A stretch of 64,000 nt of DNA from Hirundichthys speculiger (taxonomy: Eukaryota > Chordata > Actinopteri > Beloniformes > Exocoetidae). The notes beneath the pieces are model-generated. The model saw only the letters and a program-made list of their open reading frames with translations, was not told the DNA's origin and ran no database searches. The translations under genes were made by a program, and so were the position numbers. Location of the stretch: assembly GCA_018398805.1 (NCBI GenBank), contig JAGFBZ010000567.1, forward strand, positions 266,001-330,000, given 5' to 3'. Below, in pieces: positions 1 through 10,320 of this stretch (the first letter of the stretch is position 1; each line of letters starts with the position of its first letter).

Positions 1-1045
1 TCTATTATATTGACTCAATCTTAATTTAACTTCACTATTTTTTTTTTTTTTTTTTAATTCTTACAATTTTCCTCTCATTAAACTATTTGTTCTCAGAAAC
101 ACTGAAATAAACACTAAACTCTTGGTGCTGGTGAATCTGTCCATCCAGCTGGTTTCCAGTTTGGATCAGGTCCAAGTTCAAGTGAAGGAAAGAGAAAAAA
201 AAAGAGCTGAATTTTAGATCAAATTATTTAAGAACAGACCTCTTACAGCAGTGACAAGTTTTATAGAAGATAATTCTTAACATCCAGGATCAAGAGAATA
301 AGTGGATGTTATCTAATGTCAGAGTTTGTGTGTTTACTGGAAACCAGGTTTTTATAGACGGAAAAATAAAGCTGGAACTCTATTGATGCTCGTTTTATGA
401 TTTCCTGGTTAATTAAGACATAAAATACACATTGCTGATAAATTTAAGAGCTTATGTGGACTCAATAAATAAGCTGTATTTAGAACAAGATAAATTAATA
501 TTTCCAGAAACTTCTGTTTCTAAAGCTGGTAGGAAGGTAACAGTGAAGACGTCTCAGCAGAGCAGCTCAGAGAAAACAGACAATTCAATAAGCATCTGAA
601 ATCAAATGTTTCTGTCCTAAATAATCAATCAATAAATAAGAACAATTTCCTGCTCGTACAACAACACTGATGATCAAATCAGACTCATTTACTTCTTTTT
701 TTATTTTATTTTGTTACAAGTCAGACATCAAACCATAGACGTTTCCTCCAAAATAAAATCATAGTGAAAAAAAGAAAAGATCACAAACATTAATGATGCT
801 CTGTGAGAAAGTCAGGACAGATGTTCACATCTGCACGTTTCTCATTTACAGCTCAACAGAACCAGTCGGGTTCAGGGTCCAATTAGAATCTGTGGCAGCA
901 GAAGTGTAACAGCAGAAACCACAGAAGAAGAAGGACCAGCAGAACCCCCAGCGGTGTCACCGCCCCACTGATGTCTGCAGAACAAACGGATTCACGCTCT
1001 GATCCGCCTCATTGGCTCCAGCGGCACCAGGGCTCCTCTGATTGG
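1..1045. other. ALG5 3' UTR and downstream sequence
   Basis: No coding exon is recognised here. The ALG5 stop codon is at 1046-1048 on the minus strand, so roughly 700-1045 is its likely 3' UTR. Two overlapping AATAAA hexamers on the minus strand (read as tttatt at 700-705 and 705-710) are plausible poly(A) signals about 340 nt past the stop. The rest (1-690) is AT-rich sequence with a short poly-T near 38-55 and nothing I can assign. Confidence 0.5.
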
Positions 1046-4000
1046 CTAATCAGCCTTGTCAGGTGACTGCAGTTTCCAGGCTCCAGTGATGTAGCGAAGG
1101 CGAATGAAGATCAGGTCCCGACCCATCTGGATCCAGCTCCAGAATGGAACCAGCTTGGACCCTGGTGGAACCGAACCACAGACACGTTACTGGCAGATGA
1201 ACAACATGGGAGATGGTCTTCATGGACAGCAGAAAGACCAGGTGGTCTCAGTGGTGGAACTCAGTCCACCATCGAGACCAGGTCTTTAGTAGAACTGAGA
1301 CCGCAATTGAGACGAGGGCTTTAGTAGAACTGAGACCACCATCGAGACCAGGTCTTTAGTAGAACTGAGACCATCATCTAGACCAGGTCTCTACGGTGGT
1401 GGAACTGAGACCACCATCGAGACCAGGTCTCTACGGTGGTGAGAACTGAGACCACCATCGAGACCAGGTCTTTAGTAGAACTGAGACCACCATCGAGACC
1501 AGGTCTTTAGTAGAACTGAGACCATCATCGAGACCAGGTCTTTAGTAGAACTGAGACCGCATCATCGAGACCAGGTCTTAGTAGAACTGAGACCGCCATC
1601 GAGACCAGGTCTTTAGTAGAACTGAGACCAGCCATCGAGACCAGGTCTTTAGTAGTAAAACTGAGACCACCATCGAGACCAGGTCTTTAGTAGAACTGAG
1701 ACCGCCATCGAGACCAGGTCTTTAGTAGAACTGAGAACCACCAGTCTGTCCATCATCTGAGACCAGGTCTTTAGTAGAACTGAGACCAGTCTTAGTCGAG
1801 AGACCAGGTCTTTAGTAGAACTGAGACCGTCTCTCGAGAGACCAGGTCTTTAGTAGAACTGAGACCATCCATCTAGACCAGGTCTTTAGTAGAAATGAGA
1901 CCATCATCGAGACCAGGTCTTTAGTAGAACTGAGACTGCCATCGAGACCAGGTGTAGAGACCAGAGTCTTTAGTAGAAGAGAACTGAGAACATCATCGAG
2001 ACCAGGTCTTTAGTAGAACTGAGACCACCATCGAGACCAGGTCTTTAGTAGAACTGAGACCACCATCGAGACCAGGTCTTTCTTTTTTTTTTTTTTTTTT
2101 TTTAAGATTTTTTGGCTCTAGACTGGCCTTTATTGAAAGTATAGAGACAGAGGGGGGCAGAGAGAATGGGGACACTTGAAAGAAGTCGCGACCGGGAATC
2201 GAACTCACGACCATCCGCCGAGGACTGTAGAACCTCTGTTTAGGTGAACTGACCCCCACCGAGGTCCGAGACCAGGTCTTTAGTAGAACTGAGAACATCA
2301 TCTAGACCAGGTCTTACGGTGGGTGAGACTGAGACTGAGACCATCATCGAGACCATTCTCGAGGGTCTTTAGTAGAACTGAGACCGATCGAGACCAGGTC
2401 TTTAATAGTAGAACTGAGACCGTCATCTAAGACCAGGTCTTTAGTAGAACTGAGACTGTTAGTCTGAGACCGAACCAGGTCTTTAGTACTGAGACAGGTC
2501 TTTAGTAGAACTGAGACTGTTATCAAGACCAGGTCTTTAGTAGAACTGAGACCATCATCTAGACCAGGTCTTTAGTAGAAATGAGACAGTCATCTAAGAC
2601 CAGGTCTTTAGTAGAAAGACTGAGACCAGTCTTAGTCTGAGACCAGGTCTTTAGTAGAATGAGACAGTCTCTAAGACCAGGTCTTTTAGTAGAACTGAGA
2701 CCAGTCATCTAGACCAGGTCTTTAGTAGAACTGAGACCAGGTGTTATCAAGACCAGAGGTCTTTTAGTAGAACTGAGACTGTTATCTTTAGAGACCAGGT
2801 CTTTAGTAGAAATGAGACAGTCATCTGACCAGGTCTTTAGTAGAACTGAGACTGTTATCAAGACCAGGTCTTTAGTAGAACTGAGACTGTTATCAAGACC
2901 AGGTCTTTAGTAGAACTGAGACTGTTATCAAGACCCAGGTCTTTAGTAGAACTGAGACAGTCTGTTATCTAGACCAGGTCTTTAGTAGAAATGAGACAGT
3001 CATCTAGACCAGGTCTTTAGTAGAACTGAGACTGTTATCAAGACCAGGTCTTTAGTAGAACTGAGACCGGTCTAGTCTGAGACCAGGTCTTTAGTAGAAC
3101 TGAGACCGTCATCGAGACCAGGTCTTTTAGTAGAACTGAGAACCATCTTTATCTGAGACCAGGACTGAGTCTTTTAGTAGAACTGAGACCATCATCGAGA
3201 CCAGGTCTTTAGTAGAACTGAGACCAGAGTCTGATCGAGACCGAGGAACTCTTTAGTAGAACTGAGACATCGAGACCAGGTCTTTAGTAGAACTGAGACC
3301 GTCATCGAGACCAGGTCTTTAGTAGAACTGAGAACCATCGAGACCGAGGTCTTTAGTAGAACTGAGACCGTCATCGAGACCAGGTCTTTAGTAGAACTGA
3401 GACCAGAGTCATCGAGACCAGTCTCTTTAGTAGAACTGAGACGCCATCGAGACTGAGTCTTTAGTAGAACTGAGAACGTCAAGAGAGTCATCGAGACCAG
3501 AGTCTTTAGTGGTAGAGTAGGAACTGAGACCGCCATGACACGATAACAGTTTTTTAAAACCGATACCAATAACCGATAACACACATATATACCTAAGATC
3601 ATTACATCAATACTATGAACAAAACCAAAAACAGTTTTGACTCTTTAAATGAACAGATATTTATTTTTTCCAATGAAAAACTACTGGAAGCCTCTCAGAC
3701 ATTTTCTTAAAGCTATCAAACAAACCTATTTGATATCTCACATTAACTTAAATAAGGTTCATTACTGACTGATATAAAAAATAAAGGCTCCTTGAACTGA
3801 TGGCAATACATGCATCAGAAAACTAACTGAAAAAATTAATTCCTCAATGACAATTAAAAAAAAAGCACAGTGCATAATGTACTGACACAAGTTAGACTTG
3901 TCTGTGTAAATAAACTAGAAAAAGTGCACTCCATAGTAGCAAAAAAATGACCTTTAAAGGATTTTAGCTTGTGGTTCCATTCAAATGAATGACTTAACTT

Positions 4001-7000
4001 AAACTAAATGAGGTTCAGTAGTTTTGAGGTTTTTTTTAATCTAATGGAAGCTTTAGATGAGAGAGATGATGGAAAAGAGAAGAGAGGGGAGGGTTGACCT
4101 GCTGCTGGCTCGTTCACGCTAGCTCATGTTAGCGCTATTTCAAAACTCCATGGAAGCGATGGTTATATTTCAGGTGGCTGATCAGGTTTGACGTATTAAA
4201 GCTTGTGCTTTTTTTCCATCCTTCGCTTGGAGCATTTGTCACAAATAACCAGCGAACTATCTTCCTCTGAAACTTCCATATAATTGCCGTCATTTTTTTT
4301 TTTTTAGTCAGCACACTGTGCCGCAATGCTGCATTCAAGGTGTAACGTAAATTCCTCCGTTCCCTCGTTTGCTAGTCGTTCTTTCAGCCTTTTCTATTTT
4401 TTTATGTGTAACATGTGGGAAAATACTGCGAATATCAATTAAAGTCAGCAACTACTAAAATTATGACCAAGTTAACGAGTTGTTTTCTGGCATGAGGGGG
4501 TATATCTGATTTTCCTTACTGAGAAATCGTTTTTCTGATTATGCCGACGTCACTTGAACATAACATTCACTGCCAGTCTTTCAAGACTCAGAGGGAGCGA
4601 GGCACTGCTGTGTTAAAAAAAAAAAAAAAAAAGTTATCGGGGCTATTCGTCATGATATCGGACTTATCGGGATGACGTCATAATTTCCTGTTATCAGCCC
4701 GATAGTTATCGGGTCAATAATTATCATGCATCCTTAATTGTAGAACTCAGAACGTCATCAAGACCAGGTCTTTAGTAGTAGTACTGAGAACGTCATTGAG
4801 ACCAGGTCTTCAGTAGTAGTACTGAGAACGTCATTGAGACCAGGTCTTTAGTAGTAGTACTGAGAACGTCATCGAGACCAGGTCTTTAGTGGTGGAACTG
4901 AGACCGTCATCAAGACCAGGTCTTTAGTAGAGGAACTCAGACCGTCGTCAAGACGCTATACAAATAAAACTGAACTGAATGTCTTTGTAGAGTCGTAACT
5001 CATCAGACTCAGAACCAACTCTAAACTCTAAACTCAGATGTGAAACCAGAAACTCAGAGTTGCTTTGAAGTTCAGTTTGTTGTAACCTCTTTCTGAAACA
5101 GAACCCAGGTCTAAATAATGTGATAAAAATACAGGAATTAAAAACCACCAAAGGAAGATTATGAACCAAACAAGCAGGTGCAGAGTGACAGTCGGGTCCA
5201 GAAACTGACCTTCAATCTCAGGTCCAGTTGACGGCCACCTCTGATATGGGGATCCGATACCGCTGGGCAATATACAGCAGCTCCACGTCGAAGGCCCTGA
5301 GACCAGAACAGGAGTCATTAAAACGGATCTGACTGCAGTCCAAAATAAACTGACACCATCACCTGAACTGGCTGCAGAGACTCAGCAGTTCCTGGTACCA
5401 ACACTGGATCCAGACACCAAGAACTGGAGCTCAAAACCGCTTCACTGACCCCTAAGGGTTAAGGGTCAGGGGTTAGGGTTAGGGGTCAGGGGTCAGGGGT
5501 CAGGGTTCAACATATCAAACATGCTGCTGCACCACTGGAGCTAAAAATCCTCAACAAGTTTTCCATCAGTCTTCTGGAGCAAGGAGGTCAAACCTGGGGT
5601 CAGGTAGAGAGCAAAACCTGCTGCTTCCTGGACTCCTTTTTCTGATCAGGATCCACGAAGGGGATCAAACTGATCAGGATCCACTAAGGGCATCAAGGCG
5701 ATCAGGATCCACAAAGCAGATCAAAGGGATCAGGATCTACGAAGGGGATCAAATTGATCAGGATCCATGAAGTGGATCAAACTGATCAGGATCCATGAAG
5801 TGGATCAAAGGGATCAAGATCCTTGAAGGGGATCAAACTGATCAGGATCCTTGAAGGGGATCAAACTCATCAGGATCCACGAAGCGGATCAAAGGGATCA
5901 GGATCCACAAAGCGGATAAAAGCGATCAGGATCCACAAAGAGGATCAAAGCGATCAGGATCCACGAAGGGGATCAAATTGATCAGGATCCACGAAGTGGA
6001 TCAAACTGATCAGGATCCATGAAGTGGCTCAAAGGGATCAAGATCCTTGAAGGGGATCAAACTGATCAGGATCCACGACGGGGATCAAACTCATCAGGAT
6101 CCACGAAGCGGATCAAAGGGATCAGGATCCACAAAGCGGATCAAAGCGATCAGGATCCACGAAGAGGATCAAAGCGATCAGGATCCACGAAGAGGATCAA
6201 AGCGATCAGGATCCACAAAGAGGATCAAAGCGATCAGGATCCTTGTAGCGGATCAAACTGATCAGGATCCTTGAAGCGGATCAAACTGATCAGGATCCTT
6301 GAAGCGGATCAAACTGATCAGGATTCACGAAGAGGATCAAACTGATCAGGATCCTTGTAGCGGATCAAACTGATCAGGATCCTTGAAACGGATCAAACTG
6401 ATCAGGATCCTTGAAGCAGATCAAACTAATCAGGATCCTTGAAACGGATCAAACTGATCAGGATCCTTGAAGCGGATCATTCTGATCAGGACCCTTGAAG
6501 CGGATCAAACTGATCAGGATCCTTGAAGGGGATCATTCTGATCAGGATCCTTGAAGCGGATCATTCTGATGATCACATCTTTAATATCACTGATGACAGC
6601 CTCACAGGCAGGTTTCAGATTCGTACCATCGCTCTACATGTAGAGAGGAGAAGGTCTTGAGTGCAGCTTCTCTTGTGAACATCTTGAAGCCACACTGGGT
6701 GTCCCGGATCCCCCTCACACAGAAGAACCACACCAGGAAGTGGAAGCCATACATCAGGAATGTACGAAACAGCGACCGCTGAGGATAAATAACATTTATT
6801 TATTCACTGTAACATAACAGCATCTAACAACACTTTTCGTGTTCATGGAGACCAACATACCTGAGCTACAGAGTCTTTTTCCAGGTGAGCTCTGGACCCA
6901 CATGAAATAGCCAGGTTCTCCTGCAGGTCAAAGAGGTGGGTTGATTAAAGTATTCGTGAGAGATCGACCCAGAAGAGCAGAGGAAAACCTCACCGGTCCA

Positions 7001-9730
7001 GGATGGAGGTCTCTGAGTCCAGCCTCCACTTTCTCAACGTCAGAGAACTTGGTGGCTCCATCAGCATCAGCCATCAGAACGAGTTTCCCTCTGGAGCTCA
7101 GAGTTCCCTTAAATCAAACAGTTACACACATGAAGCAGGTATGAACACCTGGATGTTGCTCCAGATGTTACTGCGTCCTCTCACCATCCTCACGGCTCCT
7201 CCTTTCCCCCTGTTCCTCATCCAGCGTCATCACCCGAACCTTCTCTGCTCCGTACTTCCTGGTGTAGCGCAGAGCGACCTGCCAGAGCAGCAGAGCAACA
7301 TTAGCAACGTTAGCATTTACAGCCGTGCTGTGAGCAGAGCTGCCATCCAGGTGAGCTCCAGGTGATTACCTCTGTGGTCCTGTCCTGACTGCCATCGTCA
7401 ACCACGATGAGCTCGTAGGAGAAAGAAGCCTTCTGTTTCTGTAGTGAGACAATAATGAGAGTCAATGCTGCCACCTAGTGGACAGAAAATGCTTCTCCCC
7501 AACAAACCATAGAAGAAGATGCTACTGAGACTTTGCTTAGACGTGACGTTGAGGCGCCTCAGATTCTTTCAAAATGGTCTCATTCCCTCAAACTAAAACT
7601 GTTTCTCCACGTAATTAATGGAACAACAGGAAGTGATTCAGTTTTAGATCAGACGGCTATGAAATGATTCTTCTTGGACCTGATGGCTGCAAACACCTGT
7701 AAGGTAGTTACCGGTTCAGCCGGTTACCTGAAACTACAGCTGAGTGACTTCCAGCCTCTGAAGAGGAATTTTTAGTGATAAAGCCAATAAAATAAACTGT
7801 CTTTGTTCTGCTTGGTTCTCAGTGGATTCTTAGATGAACCATCTTTTCTGTTCAGAACCTGAAACCGAGTAAAGGTGGTTCTTGTTTTTTAAAGGAAGAT
7901 GCTTCTGCGTCGTTGAAGAGATCAGTGTCACCTGGACTGCTCCTCACCTGTCTCCTCTCCAGGTACTCCACAGCTTCGTCCAGCATCACGGGCACTGAAA
8001 TGAAACAGGTGAAACGTGAGCACCTGCAGCTGGAGGCGGAGCCTCAGCTGCTGCCGAGCAGAAGACTCACTCCGGAGTTCCTCGTTGTAGGCCGGGACCA
8101 CCACGGACAGCTCCACGGAGGGGGGGTCACGGAGGCTGGGGAAGAGCTCCTTCTCCCCCGAGGCTGTGAGGAAATACTTCTCCTCCTCGTGGCGCAGCAG
8201 GTTCACCATCCCCGCCGTCAGGTGTGCTACTAAGAACACCTGGAGAGGAAGACAAACGGAGACATGAGAGAGCTTCTACATGGTCTCCAGATGTCCAGAC
8301 TGGTTCTACCTGCCCAGGTATGGACATGTCTACAGGTCCTTCTAGATGGTCCCTGCTAAGTCTCTCCTTCTGGACCTCTGGTGGACCCCCGTCCAACCCT
8401 GGACCTGTCTTTGTCCTCCAGATACGCTGAGTCACTGACTGTTTTTGATTTTAATCACTTTCTAACAGCGAGTGTTGTGGCCTGGTGCTCTTCTTCTGTC
8501 CCCTGTCCTGGAAGTGTCTTCTGTCCTCTGTCCTGGAAGTGTCTTCTGTCCCCTGTCCTGGAAGTGTCTTCTGTCCTGGAAGTGTCTTCTGTCCTCTATC
8601 CTGGAAGTGTCTTCTGTCCTCTGTCCTGGAAGTGTCTTCTGTCCTCTGAGCTCAGAACATCTGCTGGTCTCTTTTTTAAAAACTGGATTTAACTGAAATA
8701 TAACTGAACTTGTAAAGTGACTTTTTTGTGCATCATCTTAGTTAAAAACAACCCTCAACTCAGAGGGAGACCCGATCGGACCTTCTGTCAACGTTTCTTC
8801 TCAGTGGAACGTCTGAGACGGGCTGTGGTCAAACTGCCACTCGGTACCAGAGAGTCAGTACCAGCAGACGTCGGTACCAGTAGGAGTCGGTGCCAGAGAG
8901 TCGGTGCCAGAGAGTCGGTGCCAGAGAGTCTGTACCAGAGAGTCGGTACCAGAGAGTCGGTACCAGAGAGTCGGTACCAGAGAGTCGGTACCAGAGAGTC
9001 GGTAGCAGAGAGTCGGTACCAGAGAGTCTGTGCCAGAGAGTCGGTGCCAGAGAGTCGGTGCCAGAGAGTCGGTGCCAGAGAGTCTGTACCAGAGAGTCGG
9101 TACCAGAGAGTCAGTATCAGAGAGTCGGTGCCAGAGAGTCGGTACCAGAGTCGGTATCAGTCGGTACCAGAGAGTCAGTGCCAGAGAGTCGGTACCAGCA
9201 CACGTCGGTACCAGAGAGTCGTGCCAGCAGACGTTGGTACCAGAGAGTTGGTACCAGAGAGTCGGTACCAGCAGACGTCAGTACCAGAGAGTCGGTACCA
9301 GCAGACGGTCACAACTCCATCCAGCTGGAGGTTTTAGGGGGCGGAGCCAGACACCAACCCTCTTTCTTCTGAAAGCAGTGTCCACTTATTGATGAGAATC
9401 ATGGAGAGGCTCCACGAGTGTCTGGGCCAGACCTGGTCCTGGGCCAGGACCAGGTGTGTTGGAGTCAGCGGTCAGTCAAACATGTTACCTGCTTCAGAGG
9501 AACCCTCAGATTTGGATCAGAACCCTCAGATCTGGATCAGAACCCTCAGATCTGGATCGTTACTGGGTTTCATATTTTTAGGAGCCAAAGAAACTTAAAT
9601 TTAAATTCAAACATTGACGTGAAATATGATAAAACTGATTTTAAACCCTGTCTGGGAGAAATCTGAACGAACTCACCAGAACCAGAACTAGAACCGCTGC
9701 AGCTGCAACGACCACACAGAGACAGTCCAT
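1046..9730 (-). CDS. alg5: ALG5, dolichyl-phosphate beta-glucosyltransferase (10 coding exons; two frameshifts as written)
   Basis: ALG5 makes dolichyl-phosphate-glucose from UDP-glucose and dolichyl phosphate on the cytosolic face of the ER, supplying glucose for N-glycan precursors. Exons in coding order (minus strand): 9677-9730, 8071-8239, 7948-7994, 7370-7438, 7185-7278, 6994-7107, 6861-6920, 6627-6778, 5210-5296, 1046-1161; all are bounded by GT/AG. The start at 9730 gives a short hydrophobic N-terminal anchor (MDCLCVVVAAAAVLVLVL). Visible family-2 glycosyltransferase motifs are LSVVVPAYNEE (exon 2), ELIVVDDGSQD (exon 4), the metal-binding MADADGATKF (exon 6), CGSRAHLEKDSVAQ (exon 7) and IRDTQCGFKMF (exon 8); the last exon encodes FWSWIQMGRDL. 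Expected length is about 319 aa, near the human 324. Oddities: one extra base in exon 5 (near 7220) and one in exon 9 (near 5221) each break the frame, while all exon phases agree if each is discounted. These may be sequence errors or real lesions. Confidence 0.93.
1231..3533. repeat. Degenerate ~35-bp minisatellite in ALG5 intron 9
   Basis: Dozens of copies of a roughly 35-bp unit with the core gaccaggtctttagtag followed by aactgagacc and a variable catcatcga-type linker. The copies carry many small insertions and deletions. The array occupies most of the last ALG5 intron, starting about 70 bp from the exon 10 acceptor. A tRNA-type SINE interrupts it at about 2083-2268, and the same monomer reappears at 4738-4955 beyond a hAT-like element. 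Confidence 0.9.
2083..2268 (-). mobile_element. tRNA-derived SINE in ALG5 intron 9
   Basis: On the minus strand the element begins with a tRNA-like head containing a B-box match (GTTCGATTC, around 2190-2205), continues through a pyrimidine-rich body and ends in a poly(A) tail (the T-run at 2083-2102 on the plus strand). The flanking array text gagaccaggtcttt occurs directly on both sides (about 2069-2082 and 2269-2282) and would fit a target-site duplication, but that string is also part of the array monomer. The SINE family is not identified. Confidence 0.6.
3534..4735. mobile_element. Decayed hAT-like DNA transposon with BED-finger relic
   Basis: The stretch interrupts the intron 9 minisatellite. 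Its right end, read on the minus strand, starts ggatgcatgataattatt followed by repeated CCGATAA/TATCGG motifs, as in hAT elements. The left end is rich in the same cgataac motifs but looks truncated. Around 4135-4330 on the minus strand a short open stretch resembles a BED-type zinc finger: an IICD..C-like cysteine pair is reachable only in another frame, and a TSNLISHLKYNH segment is visible. No functional transposase remains. The superfamily call rests on end motifs and the BED relic. Confidence 0.5.
4738..4955. repeat. Second block of the ALG5 intron 9 minisatellite
   Basis: About six copies of the same gaccaggtctttagtag-containing monomer as at 1.2-3.5 kb, continuing on the far side of the hAT-like insertion. 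This supports one array later split by transposons. The stretch 4956-5209, up to ALG5 exon 9, shows nothing further. Confidence 0.85.
5635..6570. repeat. 28-bp minisatellite in ALG5 intron 8
   Basis: About 33 copies of a 28-bp unit built from GATCAGGATCC and a GAAGCGGATCAAACT-type segment. It fills most of the intron between exon 9 (5210-5296) and exon 8 (6627-6778) and stops about 55 bp from the exon 8 donor. Because 28 is not a multiple of 3, chance open frames through it are repeats of no coding meaning. A short telomere-like stretch (ttaggg/tcaggg) lies before it at 5455-5512. Confidence 0.92.
8490..8650. repeat. 25-bp tandem repeat in ALG5 intron 1
   Basis: Six to seven copies of a roughly 25-bp unit with core cctggaagtgtcttctg. 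It lies in ALG5 intron 1, between exon 2 (ending 8239 on its 5' side) and exon 1. Confidence 0.85.
8840..9312. repeat. 14-bp minisatellite in ALG5 intron 1
   Basis: More than 30 copies of ccagagagtcggta and close variants (ccagagagtcggtg), with scattered longer units containing gcagacgt. This is a second, unrelated array in the same intron. A three-copy 20-bp repeat with core cagatctggatcagaac follows at about 9507-9560. Confidence 0.9.
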
Positions 9731-10320
9731 CTGTCCACACCTGTCCCCGCCGTTTCTAAGTGTCCAGCATGTGGGAGAACATGTGTGGAGAACAGAAACT
9801 TTAATAAACGTCTGTCATCTTCCAATCACCGCCGCACACAACACCAACGCGGAAGTCGGTCTGGACACGTCATCGGCTCCACGGCAGCTGCGGTTTCCCA
9901 ACACCTGCTGCCACCTGCTGGTCAGGAGGGGGACTGACGTCACTGCTGCAACCAGAGAAAACCTATGCAGCTATTTATTATTATCATCATTATTAGCTGC
10001 AGGTCCCTCAGTTCATCTGTAGAACTGGTGAACTAATTAACCGATGAACTGATGAAAGTGGAAAAACAAACGTCTAAATAAAACAAAATGAACCAAATTA
10101 CCAGTTGCTTTTTGTGTTAATTTTGTTTTTCCAGTCAGTGTTTGTAAAATCCAATGAAATAAAATAAAACAAAATAAAATCAAATAAACAAATGTCGGCT
10201 AAATAAATACAATTCTACTTTCATCTGACCGGGTGTTTTATTTATTCTTTTTTTTTTTTTTACTCGCGCTTTTCCACCTTGCGGCCACCGTAGCGGGACC
10301 ACGTGGTTGATGAAAACATC
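9731..10320. promoter_or_regulatory. Head-to-head ALG5/EXOSC8 intergenic promoter region
   Basis: The two start codons are 590 bp apart and diverge, so this interval should hold both promoters. Visible motifs are a perfect palindromic CRE (TGACGTCA, 9935-9942), an ETS-type CGGAAGT (9850-9856), and a YY1-like context at the EXOSC8 start (aacATCATGGCGGC). No TATA box fits either gene, as is usual for housekeeping genes. That it acts bidirectionally is inferred from layout. Confidence 0.6.

Noticed and set aside
5455..5512. Short ttaggg/tcaggg stretch as an interstitial telomere
   Set aside because: Only a few degenerate units, mixed with tcagggg; too short to claim, so only mentioned beside the stronger block at 43.3 kb.
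8717..9392. Arg/Glu/Ser/Val-rich open frames of up to 206 codons
   Set aside because: They are produced by the 14-bp minisatellite in ALG5 intron 1, on the strand opposite to ALG5.
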